A stretch of DNA of 64,000 nt from the NCBI GenBank assembly GCA_022648325.1, contig JALCMG010000003.1:62001-126000 (forward strand), given 5' to 3'. This document shows positions 41,464 to 49,549 of the stretch, piece by piece. Numbering within the stretch: position 1 is the first letter of the stretch; each line of letters starts with the position of its first letter. The DNA comes from Olsenella sp. GTDB lineage: Bacteria; Actinomycetota; Coriobacteriia; Coriobacteriales; Atopobiaceae. A program made the position numbers and the translations under genes. The notes under the pieces are model-generated. The model searched no databases. It saw nothing but the letters and a program-made list of their open reading frames with translations, and was not told the origin of the DNA.

Positions 41464-42023
41464 TGGCTGGGAGGGACTCGACGGCCCTTGTTCTCAAGGA
41501 GCTTGGAGAGACCCTCCCTTCTATTGATGACGCGCAGCTAGATTGCCTCGTCGACGAGCTTATGGTGTCTGGGCGGCGCGTCCTTGTGATGGGCGTGGGG
41601 AGGATGCTCATCTCGCTTAAGGCGTGGGCCAAGCGATTGAAGCACCTGGGGATAGACATCAACTATGTGGGCGACGAGACCGAGATGCCCGCGCGCGAAC
41701 ACGACCTTGTGCTTATCGGGTCAAGCTCTGGGAAGAGCAAGCTGCCTGCCGAGATAGGTCGTATTGCGTGCGAGAAGGGCGCCGACGTTTTCTACATTGG
41801 ATACACGCCTGGGAGCACGATTGATTCGCTTGCCTCGAACAGCCTTCTTCTTCGCGGTCGCACCAAGTTTGCCGGCCCTGGGGAGTATGCGTCCAAGCAA
41901 CCCATGTCCATCCTTGTTGAGCAGGAGCTCTTTCTCCTTGGAGACATAGTTGCGTTTGAGGTAATGGGGCGTATGGGGTGGACTGAGAAAGATGTCAAGG
42001 ATCGCCACGCTAACTTGGAGTAA
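41463..42023 (+). CDS. SIS-domain sugar-phosphate isomerase (6-phospho-3-hexuloisomerase-like)
   Basis: 186 residues with one SIS domain: 'VLVMGVGRMLISLKAWAKRLKHLGIDINYVGDETEMPAREHD' then 'LVLIGSSSGKSKLPAEIG'. The order and size resemble HxlB/PHI, which interconverts D-arabino-3-hexulose-6-P and fructose-6-P, although SGSGET is replaced by SSSGKS. No 3-hexulose-6-P synthase is seen, so a formaldehyde-fixing role is unlikely. It starts within the dehydrogenase stop (TGATG) and overlaps the next frame by one base. Confidence 0.75.
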   Translation: MAGRDSTALVLKELGETLPSIDDAQLDCLVDELMVSGRRVLVMGVGRMLISLKAWAKRLKHLGIDINYVGDETEMPAREHDLVLIGSSSGKSKLPAEIGRIACEKGADVFYIGYTPGSTIDSLASNSLLLRGRTKFAGPGEYASKQPMSILVEQELFLLGDIVAFEVMGRMGWTEKDVKDRHANLE

Positions 42024-42662
42024 TGGAGCAGACCATGGACTTCTCCGGCATGATGGGCAGGCTCAAGGAGATGGTTCCCAAGCCGCGTCCCGAGGTCAAC
42101 CTGAGTTTCGACGAGTATGTCAACGTGCTTTACGGCATTGTCGAGCAGTGCGCCAAGGACGTTTGCCAGAGTGACGAGATGCGTGGCCTGAGTGGCAATG
42201 GTGTTGACGCGGCCAGCGCGCACAAGAGGGAGATTGGTGTGGCAGGTCGTGCTTCTCTCTGCCATGAAGCTTTGGAGCTCGAACGGGCGCTTCAAGGACA
42301 AGGTCAGGGAGGCGCTCGAAGACGAGATGATTGTGCGGGTTATCTCTGGGCTGGGTCTCTCTGGTGATGATGCCGAAGCTTTTCGGGATTCTTGCTTTGA
42401 TACGGCCACAAGACTTGCCAAGGGTGACGATCAGGGAAAGATGACTGACGAGCAGTGCTATGCCGTGCAGGTTATTGCGCTTATGCGTGGCACGCTCTCT
42501 GCCGGCCACGACGGTGCGGAGGATGTTCTCAACGCCGCAACAGAGAAGTCCTCGATGCGCGTGCTGGACATGGAGCGCATGGTGGTCCACTTGGCGCAAT
42601 CGTCGGTGGTGGACGGCAACACGGCGCTCATGAAGCACCCGCGCTTCTACGTGGCACAGTAA
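42023..42662 (+). pseudogene. Frame-disrupted conserved hypothetical protein at the end of the PTS operon
   Basis: The start at 42023 overlaps the isomerase stop (TAATG) and the frame reads 'MDFSGMMGRLKEMVPKPRPEVNLSFDEYVNVLYGIVEQCAKDV' with good codon use up to about 42230. The natural continuation ('SAMKLWSSNGRFKDKVREALEDEMIVRVISGLGLSGDDAEAF' to 'MKHPRFYVAQ') lies in another plus frame that is open only from 42192. One extra base (or two missing) between 42192 and 42262 would explain this; near 'gagatt' at 42230-42236 fits best. The whole product would be about 212 residues, soluble and helical. I do not recognise the family. It may be a genuine pseudogene or a sequence error. Confidence 0.65.
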
Positions 42663-42788
42663 GCGGGTGCAGTCCTCGGGTCTTTTGCGTTCTCCATTCC
42701 CCCCTGGAGCGGCGCCGGAGGGCTTTTCTCTGCGCGATGACCCCGCAGTCCGTTGCCGGCCCGTGCGCACGTTGCTCTCGCCTGCAGA

Positions 42789-42863
42789 GAATAGCTCCAT
42801 TTCTTAAAATCGATATCGCTGACCTGCGGAAATGCGACCGACGTTTAAGAAAAGGAGCTATTC
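42789..42863. repeat. 75-bp hairpin repeat, family 2, copy 2
   Basis: GAATAGCTCCATTTCTTAAA and the right arm TTTAAGAAAAGGAGCTATTC (42844-42863) flank TCGATATCGCTGACCTGCGG. It has the same length as 29858-29932, with nearly identical arms and the same CGATATCGCTGACCT core. The arms extend by AGA/TCT on each side. It lies in the 401-bp gap 42663-43063, which otherwise holds only the PadR operator. Confidence 0.75.
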
Positions 42864-42985
42864 TCTACAAAGCGAGGGTGGCTTCGCCGAGGGTGAGGGG
42901 GTTTCGCGCCGGGCGAGAGGGCCCTCGCACACCGTCCACCGGCGTTATCCCAGCGTCTACGGCATCGAAAGCCCCTCTCGTCATG

Positions 42986-43041
42986 TACTACGTCTGTCGT
43001 AGTATGCTCCCAGTAGCGAAGATACTACGACAGACGTAGCA
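42986..43041. promoter_or_regulatory. Candidate PadR operator (paired CTACG...CGTAG sites)
   Basis: TACTACGTCTGTCGTAGTA (42986-43004) and TACTACGACAGACGTAGCA (43023-43041) are inverted copies with 18 of 19 matches. Each is itself a CTACG-N5-CGTAG near-palindrome. They end 22 bases before the PadR start. PadR repressors usually bind paired palindromes in their own promoter. Confidence 0.6.
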
Positions 43042-43063
43042 TCATGCGAGGGGGAGGTGCCTC

Positions 43064-43405
43064 GTGCCAGACGAGATAAGCAGCGATTACATCCGGGGCT
43101 ACATCGACCCCATGATCCTCTGTGTGCTCCTTCAGGGGCCGTCCTATGGCTACGAGGTATCGAAGCGCATCCGCCAGATTTCGGGTGGCCTCTACGCGGT
43201 CAAGGAGACCACGCTCTACTCGGCGTTTGCGCGCCTGGAGAAGGGCGGTCTCGTCGAGTCGTTCCCACAGGTTGCGGAGAATGGCAAACGACGCACTTAC
43301 TATCGCATTACCCCAGCGGGAATTGAGCACTATCAGGCACGATGCCGGGAGTGGCAGCTTACCAAGGACGTTGTCGGCCGGTTTATGGAAGGGTGCGGTG
43401 CGTGA
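43064..43405 (+). CDS. PadR-family transcriptional regulator
   Basis: 113 residues. The winged helix 'MILCVLLQGPSYGYEVSKRI', 'VKETTLYSAFARLEKGGLVES' and 'RRTYYRITPAGIEHYQ' are characteristic of PadR. The start is a GTG at 43064 with GGGGGAGG upstream. Its stop overlaps the start of the membrane protein gene (TGATG), a very common PadR arrangement in which the regulator controls its partner. Confidence 0.88.
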   Translation: MPDEISSDYIRGYIDPMILCVLLQGPSYGYEVSKRIRQISGGLYAVKETTLYSAFARLEKGGLVESFPQVAENGKRRTYYRITPAGIEHYQARCREWQLTKDVVGRFMEGCGA

Positions 43406-44244
43406 TGGATGACATCAGGGATTACCTCGGGTCTGTGTTCTCCAAGCTCCCTCAGACGCCCGAGGCGCACCGCGCGAAGGACGAGCTTGGCCAGATGATG
43501 GAAGACAAGTATGCCGAGCTTCTCGCCCAGGGTATGTCCGAGAAAGACGCGGCCGAAGCGACCATCGCCGAGTTTGGCAATCCCGACGAGGTACTTGAGT
43601 CGCTTGGGGTAAAGCCGCAGCAAGGGCGCAAGCGGCATCCGGGATGCGTTATCGCTGCGGTGCTTGGTGTTATTGCGCTGTGCTGCGTGTGCTGGGTGGT
43701 CTTTTGGGGTCGGGCGGAGGCGGACCCTCATGCCGGAAGCGTGGACGCCACCATCGCAGAGGACTTCTCGTCCGTGGATGTACATGCGGCCTGCGCAGAT
43801 GTGGTGCTCAAGAGCGGTGATGTGACGCAAGTGAGCTATAGCGGCGCCGCGAACACTTCCTTTGAGTACGAGGTGCAAGACGGCGTGCTCCGCGTGACGC
43901 AACAGCAGACGAGCAACGTTGGCGTGCAGGCGTCGGATGGCATCGTTATCACCGTTGTGGTCCCCACGACGGTCGAGCTTGCGTCCGTTGGCGCTACGTC
44001 GGACCTTGGCAGCGTCGACCTGCAGGGCGTCGAGGCAGCGCGCACCGATGTCTCTTCCCAGATGGGCGATGTCAGCGTGAGCGGCGTCGACCTCTCCAGC
44101 GCGACGCTCGAGCTCTTCGTGGACATGGGACAGATCACGCTTGACGGAAGCGCGGTCTCCCCGGGTACAGTGGTAAGGGGTACTGGCGAGAAGGTCCTTG
44201 CGGCCAGCGCCCAGATGGGAGACGTTAACGTGACCGCCTTGTAG
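43405..44244 (+). CDS. Membrane protein with HAAS-type N-terminus and DUF4097-like beta domain
   Basis: 279 residues. The N-terminal helical part (1-70, 'LGQMMEDKYAELLAQGMSEKDAAEATIAEFGNPDEVL') is of the HAAS/DUF1700 kind that follows PadR genes. A membrane segment (about 78-98) is followed by an outside beta-solenoid-like domain with spaced 'VDLQGVEAARTDVSSQMGDVSVSGVDLSSATLEL' repeats typical of DUF4097 'adhesin-like' proteins. Such PadR/HAAS/DUF4097 units are usually linked to envelope stress. The exact role is unknown. Confidence 0.8.
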   Translation: MDDIRDYLGSVFSKLPQTPEAHRAKDELGQMMEDKYAELLAQGMSEKDAAEATIAEFGNPDEVLESLGVKPQQGRKRHPGCVIAAVLGVIALCCVCWVVFWGRAEADPHAGSVDATIAEDFSSVDVHAACADVVLKSGDVTQVSYSGAANTSFEYEVQDGVLRVTQQQTSNVGVQASDGIVITVVVPTTVELASVGATSDLGSVDLQGVEAARTDVSSQMGDVSVSGVDLSSATLELFVDMGQITLDGSAVSPGTVVRGTGEKVLAASAQMGDVNVTAL

Positions 44245-44274
44245 CGCAGGCGGCGCGGAGAATGCGGGGGAGAA

Positions 44275-45093
44275 ATGCCGAGAAGCACAAAGCTCATCCT
44301 TTGCGACATTGACGGGACGATTCTTCCCAAAGGGCATGCGCAGGTCTCCGCGCGCACGATACGGGCATTCCACGCGGCGCTCGATGCGGGCATGCTGATT
44401 GGGCCCGCAAGCGGCCGCGGTATCGAATGGATTCCACCCTTCTTTGGCGGGGACGCCGCCTGCTGCGCCACCTGCCTAGCCACCAACGGACTGCAGGTCT
44501 ATCTTGGTGGCAAGCTGGTCCACGAGGAGCGCCAGCCTCATGCCGCGCTTGTCCGCCTGGCCACGATGCTCGCAGACGTGCCGCGCTCTGGGATGCTCTG
44601 CTTTGACGGCGGCACGCCGCTGCTGGTGGCCGGCAGCCGAGAAGACCTTCGGTGCCCCTTTCCCGCATACGCTGAGACGTGCGTGCCGGTGGATGCCGTG
44701 CCGGACGTGGTGGTCAAGGCCAACGTGTTTGTCGACACGGACGAGGCGGGTACGAGGGAACTTCTCGCGCGGGCGGCACGCGAGGTCCCCGAGCTGGACC
44801 TGGACTACGCTCATGCAGGCTTCTCCAACGTGATGCCCCACGGCTACAACAAGGGGTCCGGCGCGCGCATGCTGTGCGAGCTTCTCGACATTGACGAGAG
44901 CGAGGTCGTGGTGTTTGGCGACGCCGGCAACGACCTGCCGCTCTTTTCGGTGGTTCCCAACTCCGTTGCGGTTGCCAACGCCCAGCCCGAGGCGGCTCGC
45001 GCGGCTCGCTGGCACATTGGCCGCTGTGAGGACGACGCCGTTGCCGCGGCGATTGAGTCCCTCGCCGCCGGCGAGTGGCCCTTCTCGGCGTAG
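44275..45093 (+). CDS. Cof-type HAD phosphatase
   Basis: 272 residues of HAD subfamily IIB. Motif I 'LILCDIDGTILPKG' has the nucleophile and acid Asp, motif II lies in 'IGPASGRG', the Lys is in 'GYNKGSGARML', and motif IV is 'VVVFGDAGNDLPLFSVVPNSVAVANA'. The large cap (about 80-190) is type C2. These enzymes dephosphorylate sugar phosphates or cofactors; the target is unknown. GGGGGAGAA precedes the start. Confidence 0.85.
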   Translation: MPRSTKLILCDIDGTILPKGHAQVSARTIRAFHAALDAGMLIGPASGRGIEWIPPFFGGDAACCATCLATNGLQVYLGGKLVHEERQPHAALVRLATMLADVPRSGMLCFDGGTPLLVAGSREDLRCPFPAYAETCVPVDAVPDVVVKANVFVDTDEAGTRELLARAAREVPELDLDYAHAGFSNVMPHGYNKGSGARMLCELLDIDESEVVVFGDAGNDLPLFSVVPNSVAVANAQPEAARAARWHIGRCEDDAVAAAIESLAAGEWPFSA

Positions 45094-45222
45094 CGCCGCC
45101 CCCGCGCGCGTCCCCACGCTCACACCCACCCTGCTTGCCCCAGTCGCTTCCCTGCTGGCGGGACTTCGCTATTGGTAAGGATGGGTAGATGCGCCCCATA
45201 GTCGTTTGCCCACCAGTGCTCA

Positions 45223-45242
45223 GCCTTGTCTTGCTCGCCATT
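45223..45242 (+). repeat. 20-bp direct repeat, left copy
   Basis: GCCTTGTCTTGCTCGCCATT is repeated exactly at 45287-45306, 64 bp downstream. The second copy runs into the 77-bp repeat at 45304. Confidence 0.7.
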
Positions 45243-45286
45243 GGTAGGCCAAAACGCTTAGCCAGTCGGTTGCCTCTTGGGCATGG

Positions 45287-45306
45287 GCCTTGTCTTGCTC
45301 GCCATT
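45287..45306 (+). repeat. 20-bp direct repeat, right copy
   Basis: Identical to 45223-45242. Its last three bases are the first bases of the palindromic element at 45304-45380. No gene is supported anywhere in 45094-45616. Confidence 0.7.
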
Positions 45307-45380
45307 ATTGCGCGTTATTCTTGGACAGAAGAACGTATTGCCAGTTGACCGATTTTTTCCAGGAAATAACGCGCAATAAA
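45304..45380 (-). repeat. 77-bp palindromic repeat, family 1, copy 3
   Basis: ATTATTGCGCGTTATTC at one end and GAAATAACGCGCAATAAA at the other form near-perfect inverted ends. Its complement aligns with 19288-19365, sharing internal CAACTGG.CAA and the terminal AATAACGCGCAATAAT. It is inverted relative to copies 1 and 2. Confidence 0.7.
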
Positions 45381-45585
45381 TGTTGCCGAGAGGAGCTGAC
45401 ATCTCGATGCCCGGCAGGGAGTGCAACAGGGGGCGGCAGGGGCACGGCAGGAATCCCCTGCTCTGGCAATCGTTCTCTAGCGGTTTTTGAGAAGTTGGAC
45501 CAATGTTTCCGCAGGTCGCGGAAAATGAAATTCTCAGATACCGATAAAGAATGGAGGAGAGGGGGGAGGGGGCGAGAAGGAAGAG

Positions 45586-45623
45586 CTACCATGGCCCCAA
45601 TGTGACTGGAGGCACCATGGTAG
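45586..45623 (+). promoter_or_regulatory. Hairpin over the peptidase start codon
   Basis: CTACCATGG (45586-45594) and CCATGGTAG (45615-45623) form a perfect 9-bp stem. The loop holds the ribosome site GGAGG, and the ATG at 45617 lies in the right arm. Folding would hide the start of the M20 peptidase gene. Confidence 0.5.
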
Positions 45624-47109
45624 TTGTCTTTTTTTTATTTTGGTAGTCATTCTCGCGCTGGTTGTTGTCTGCGTTGCCCGCGCGGCGGCGCTGAGGCCCA
45701 CTCTTCCGGCCGGCTCGCCCATCGATGCGGGCGGCTATCATGCCGGCGACGAGGAGGTAGAGCGCTTTCGCACGCTGCTTCGCATCCCCACCGTCTCGCG
45801 AGACAATCCGGCCAAACTTGACTGCGAGCTCTTCGACCGCTGGGTTCCCACGCTCCAGCGGCTCTATCCACGCACGTTCCGGACGTTCGAGATCACGCGC
45901 ATCGACGAGTACGGCATCCTCATGCGCTGGCCTGGGCGCAATCCATCGCTGGCGCCCATTGTGATGATGGCCCACCACGATGTGGTGCCCACAGAGGGCC
46001 AGGAGTGGGACTATCCGCCCTTTGCGGCCGAGATACACGACGGGCAGATCTGGGCACGTGGCACGCTCGACAACAAGCTCTGCTTCTGCGGGTGCATGGA
46101 GGCTTTCGAGCACCTTCTAGGCGAGGGTTACGTTCCGCCGCGCGACATCTGGTTCTTCTCGTCCTGCTGCGAGGAGACCTCCGGTCCCACCGCCGACAAT
46201 GCCGTGGCGTGGCTGCGCGAGCACGGTGTGCGACCTTGTATGGTCCTCGACGAGGGCGGCGCCGTGGCCACGGGAGTGCCTCTTGGCGTGACCTCGCCCA
46301 TGGCCATGGTGGGCGTCTCTGAGAAGGGTCACGTGGACGTCACCGTGACGGCGCACGGGACGGGAGGCCATGCGTTTGCCCCCTCGAAGAACGATGCCAC
46401 GCGCCTTCTCGCTCGCGCAACAGAGCGCATTTGCGCCAATCCCGGAAAGCCCCAGGTGGCAGATGCCGTTACGGCCATGCTCCAGGAGCTTGCTGCCCGC
46501 GGCAGCTTTGCCTATCGCATCATCTTTGCAAACATGTGGCTCTTCCGGCCGCTGGTGGGGCGCATCCTTGCCGCCGGCACCGAGACCGGCCCTATGGTTC
46601 GCTCGACCTACGCGCTCACACAGCTCGCGGGGTCGCCCGCAAGGAACGTCCTGGCGCCCGAGGCTACGGCCAACCTCAACGTGCGCGTGGCCCCGTTCGA
46701 GGACGTAAACGCGGCGCTTGCCCGTGCTTGTGCGCAGGCTGCCGAGGAGTGCCGCGAATCCGGCGTCGCCGCGGACGCCGTGAGCGTGGAGATTGCCGAG
46801 AACAGCCTGGTCAACGAACCCTCGCCCTTCTCGCCGCACGACGATGAGCAGTTTGACTACATCCGTCGCTGCGTCGCCGGTGTCTACCCCGAGGCAGGCG
46901 TGTGCCCCTACGTGCAGACCAGCTGCTCGGATTCGCGCTCGTTCACAAAAATCTGCAATCACGTGTACCGCTTTGCCGCCTTCAACTACTCGCCGGTTGC
47001 GCGCGGCCTCATCCACGAGGCAAACGAGCGTATTCCGGTAGACGACTACAAGCGCGGCGTGGAGTTCTACGTGGCATTCGTTCGCGGTCTCGATCAGCTG
47101 GATGCATAA
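45617..47109 (+). pseudogene. M20-family metallopeptidase with a poly-T frame lesion near the start
   Basis: ATG 45617 follows GGAGG and begins MVVVFF, but a run of eight T (45629-45636) leaves it out of frame and it stops at 45644-45646. With nine T the frame would continue into a normal membrane anchor and then the ~470-residue peptidase. As printed, the main frame is open only from a TTG at 45640 without a ribosome site. The body is a clear M20 peptidase: 'VMMAHHDVVP' (zinc His/Asp), 'ARGTLDNKL', 'CCEETSGPT' (catalytic Glu), 'GTGGHAFAPSKNDAT' and a C-terminal 'VARGLIHEANERI'. It cleaves peptides or acyl-amino acids, probably at the membrane. Type 'pseudogene' is used because the frame is broken; it may be phase-variable or a read error. 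Confidence 0.7.
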
Positions 47110-47173
47110 AAGACGCAAGGGGTGCCGTGAATGTCAACCACCTCAACACGCTGCCAAGACGAGAGGAGCAAGG

Positions 47174-48571
47174 ATGGCCGAGAAGAAGGACGCCACGCCC
47201 AAGCAGAAGATTCCCTTCGACTGGAAGCGCTGTGCGATAGCCCCCTGCCCTTCATGGGCATGATCTCATTCTGGCAGGTCTTCGACGGCCTGGTCCCCAA
47301 GATGCTCACCCAGACCTTCGGCCTCTCCAACTGGCTCACCGGCGTGGTGATGGCGCTCGACAACATCTTCGGCCTGATTCTTCTCCCGTGGTTTGGCATC
47401 CTCTCCGACCGCTGCCGGTCTCGCCTGGGGAGAAGAACTGACCCGCGCTACACCGCGGCCAAGACGATCGAGCCGACCGCTGCCGGTCGCGCCTGGGGAG
47501 AAGGACCCCTTCATCCTGGCCGGCTCTGCAGTGGCGGCCGTCTCTGTGCCGCTCATCGCCGTGGCGAACAACCTGGGCAGCCTGCCGCTCCTCATTGCGA
47601 TGATTCTGGTGACTCTGGTCGCCATCTGCTCGTATCGCACCGCGACCCTGGCGATCGTTGCGGACATCACGCCGCGCCCGCTGCGTACTAAGGGCGACTC
47701 GGTCGACAAGATCGTGGGATATGCGGGCACGGGCGTCATGCTGGTGGCCATCTCGGTTCTTGTCCCCTCGGTGGCGAACCCGGACTACGTGCCGGTCTTC
47801 CTGCTTCAGGGTATCGTGATCGCCGTGACTGCCGTGGCGTACCGCGTGCTTCTCAACGAGCCCAAGGCAGTGGCTAAGATGCACGAGGAGAGCCTTGCCA
47901 TGGGCATCAAGGAAGACGCGATCGACGCGGACGATGACGCCGAGCAGGGCAAGGAGCGCGTGACCGACCCAGAGCTTGTGCGTTCGATTGCCCTGCTCCT
48001 TGGCGCGGTTTTCTTCTACTACATGTCCTACAACGCCATGACCACCAACATCTCGCGCTACGCGTCCGATTTCTTCTCGATGCTTGGCGGCTCCTACGCC
48101 ATCATCAACATTGTTACCATTGCGGGCGGGCTTCTCTCGTACGTGCCCATTGCCAACCTCTCGCTTAAGGTGGGCAGGAAGCGTGTTGCCCTCGTGGCCG
48201 GCCTGGTGATGGCCATCTGCCCGGCCATCATGTGGCTCTTTCCCTCGTTCACGCCTCTCTACTACGTGCTCTTCCTGCTTATGGGCGCGTCGCTCGGTGC
48301 GGTGGACCTGTGCGTGTATCCCATGATCCTTGAGGGCTGCAGCTCTCGGAGCGTTGGCCGCTACTCTGGCTACTACTACACGGTGAGCATGGCGGCGCAG
48401 GTCGTGATGTCCATCCTCTCCGGGCTGGTTATGGACGTGGCCGAGTCCCAGCTCTTCCTCTACATCACCGTGATGGGGGCGGCCATGTGCGTCTTCATCG
48501 CCCTGGCAAAGCACGGCGACTCGATCCTTGCGGACGAGATCCTGCGTCGTGAGGCCAGTTCTGCGGAGTAG
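47174..48571 (+). pseudogene. MFS sugar/peptide-type transporter, frame broken twice
   Basis: ATG 47174 (AGGAGCAAGG upstream) begins 'MAEKKDATPKQKIPFDWKRCAIA'. At a C-run (47241-47245) one extra C would be needed to continue in frame into 'PFMGMISFWQVFDGLVPKML'. At 47405-47472 a 68-bp insertion after 'DRCRSRLGRRT' breaks the frame again. The original reading resumes at the second copy of the duplicated segment (DRCRSRLGRRTPFILAGSAVAAV) to 48571. The intact product would be a twelve-helix major facilitator of the glycoside/cation-symporter or SLC45-like kind, with 'GRKRVALVAGLVMAICPAIMW' in the second half. It follows the M20 peptidase by 64 bp, so it may have carried that enzyme's product. 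Confidence 0.75.
47405..47472 (+). other. 68-bp insertion containing 34 bp copied from the downstream ABC gene
   Basis: Bases 47405-47438 duplicate the following 47473-47506 region with a few changes (CCGACCGCTGCCGGT then CGCCTGGGGAGAAG). Bases 47439-47472 (TGACCCGCGCTACACCGCGG to CGATCGAG) are identical over 34 bp to 56503-56536 inside the oligopeptide ATPase gene. The two blocks together are 68 bp, which breaks the transporter frame. It looks like a template-switch product or an assembly chimera. Confidence 0.8.
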
Positions 48572-48700
48572 GGACTGGCCAAACGGGCCATGGCGTTTGC
48601 CACTCTTCTGTGGCACCATACACGGTGTCTTGTGCGTCCCGTTTGCATGGCGTGGGACGGACAGTGGAACTCGGCTTGTCGACGGAGGGCGGAATAACAG

Positions 48701-49549
48701 GTGGACCTGATAGAGCGCATGAAGTCCCAAGAGGGAAACTTTACCGAGTCTGAGCTTGCCGTTGCCCGCTACATTGCCGGCCACCCCATGGATGTGGTGG
48801 GCAACACCGTCTCGAAGGTCTCGGAGCTCTCGGGTCTCTCGGCTGCCGCCATTGTGCGCATGTGCCAGCGCATGGGATATAGCGGCTTTTCGGAGTTCCG
48901 CTTTGAGATGGACCGCCAGCTCCTCTCAAACGGCACGCAGGCGGAGGACAGTGCCCGTGAGGGTGGCCTGCTTTCGCGTTTTGTGAACATCAACGCCGTC
49001 CAACTGCGCAAGGTCGCCGAGGCAATCGATAAGCCGCTGCTCAATCACGTTGCCGCCTCGCTCTGCGCCGCGCTGCGCGTTGCCGTGTGGGGCGTGGACC
49101 GCATGTACGAGAGGGCGCTGCAGCTCTCTGCAGGCCTCATGCACGCGGGCATCTTCAACAGCGTGACAAACGACACGACGGTGATGGATGATGTGGCAAG
49201 CATCCTAGGCAAGGGGGACGTCTGCGTGGTGATCTCGCAGAAGGGCCGCGACTATGATGCCTATGCCCTGCTCATGGATGCCATACGCGAGAACGGCGGA
49301 GAGGTCTTCTTTGTCACGGTGAACGCGAGAAGCCAGTTCATCTCGCACGCTTCGAACGCAATCGTGCTGCCAAGCATCATGAACGGCGGGAGGTCGGACT
49401 TCGCAGATGCCCAGCTCACCATCTACATGTATCTGGAGATTCTTCTCGATGAGGTTGCCTACCTTCAGAGCAGGGCAGAGAGCCAAAGCGATAAGGCAAG
49501 CACCCCGGACGGGAAAGAGGCTTCCCGCCCGGAGGATCAAGAGCGCTAG
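48701..49549 (+). CDS. RpiR/MurR-family regulator
   Basis: 282 residues. The RpiR HTH (~1-75, 'FTESELAVARYIAGHPMDVVGNTVSKVSELSGLSAAAIVRMCQRMGYSGFSEFRF') is followed by a SIS domain ('RVAVWGVDRMYERALQLSAGL', 'DVCVVISQKGRDYDAYALL'). The family senses sugar phosphates or, in some cases, peptidoglycan-derived metabolites. The GTG start at 48701 follows GGAGGGCGG. Its 3' end overlaps that of aroM by four bases on the other strand. It probably controls the neighbouring peptidase/transporter genes, and palindromes at 51181 and 51297 are candidate targets. Confidence 0.85.
   Translation: MDLIERMKSQEGNFTESELAVARYIAGHPMDVVGNTVSKVSELSGLSAAAIVRMCQRMGYSGFSEFRFEMDRQLLSNGTQAEDSAREGGLLSRFVNINAVQLRKVAEAIDKPLLNHVAASLCAALRVAVWGVDRMYERALQLSAGLMHAGIFNSVTNDTTVMDDVASILGKGDVCVVISQKGRDYDAYALLMDAIRENGGEVFFVTVNARSQFISHASNAIVLPSIMNGGRSDFADAQLTIYMYLEILLDEVAYLQSRAESQSDKASTPDGKEASRPEDQER

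Noticed and set aside
45591..45605. Four-codon leader frame (ATG GCC CCA ATG TGA) before the M20 peptidase
   Set aside because: Too short to support; more likely a by-product of the CCATGG palindrome at the start codon.
47336..48784. 482-codon minus-strand frame across the broken MFS gene
   Set aside because: It stays open through the damaged region, but it reads as a His/Arg-rich shadow. The plus strand shows clear transporter helices on both sides of the lesions.
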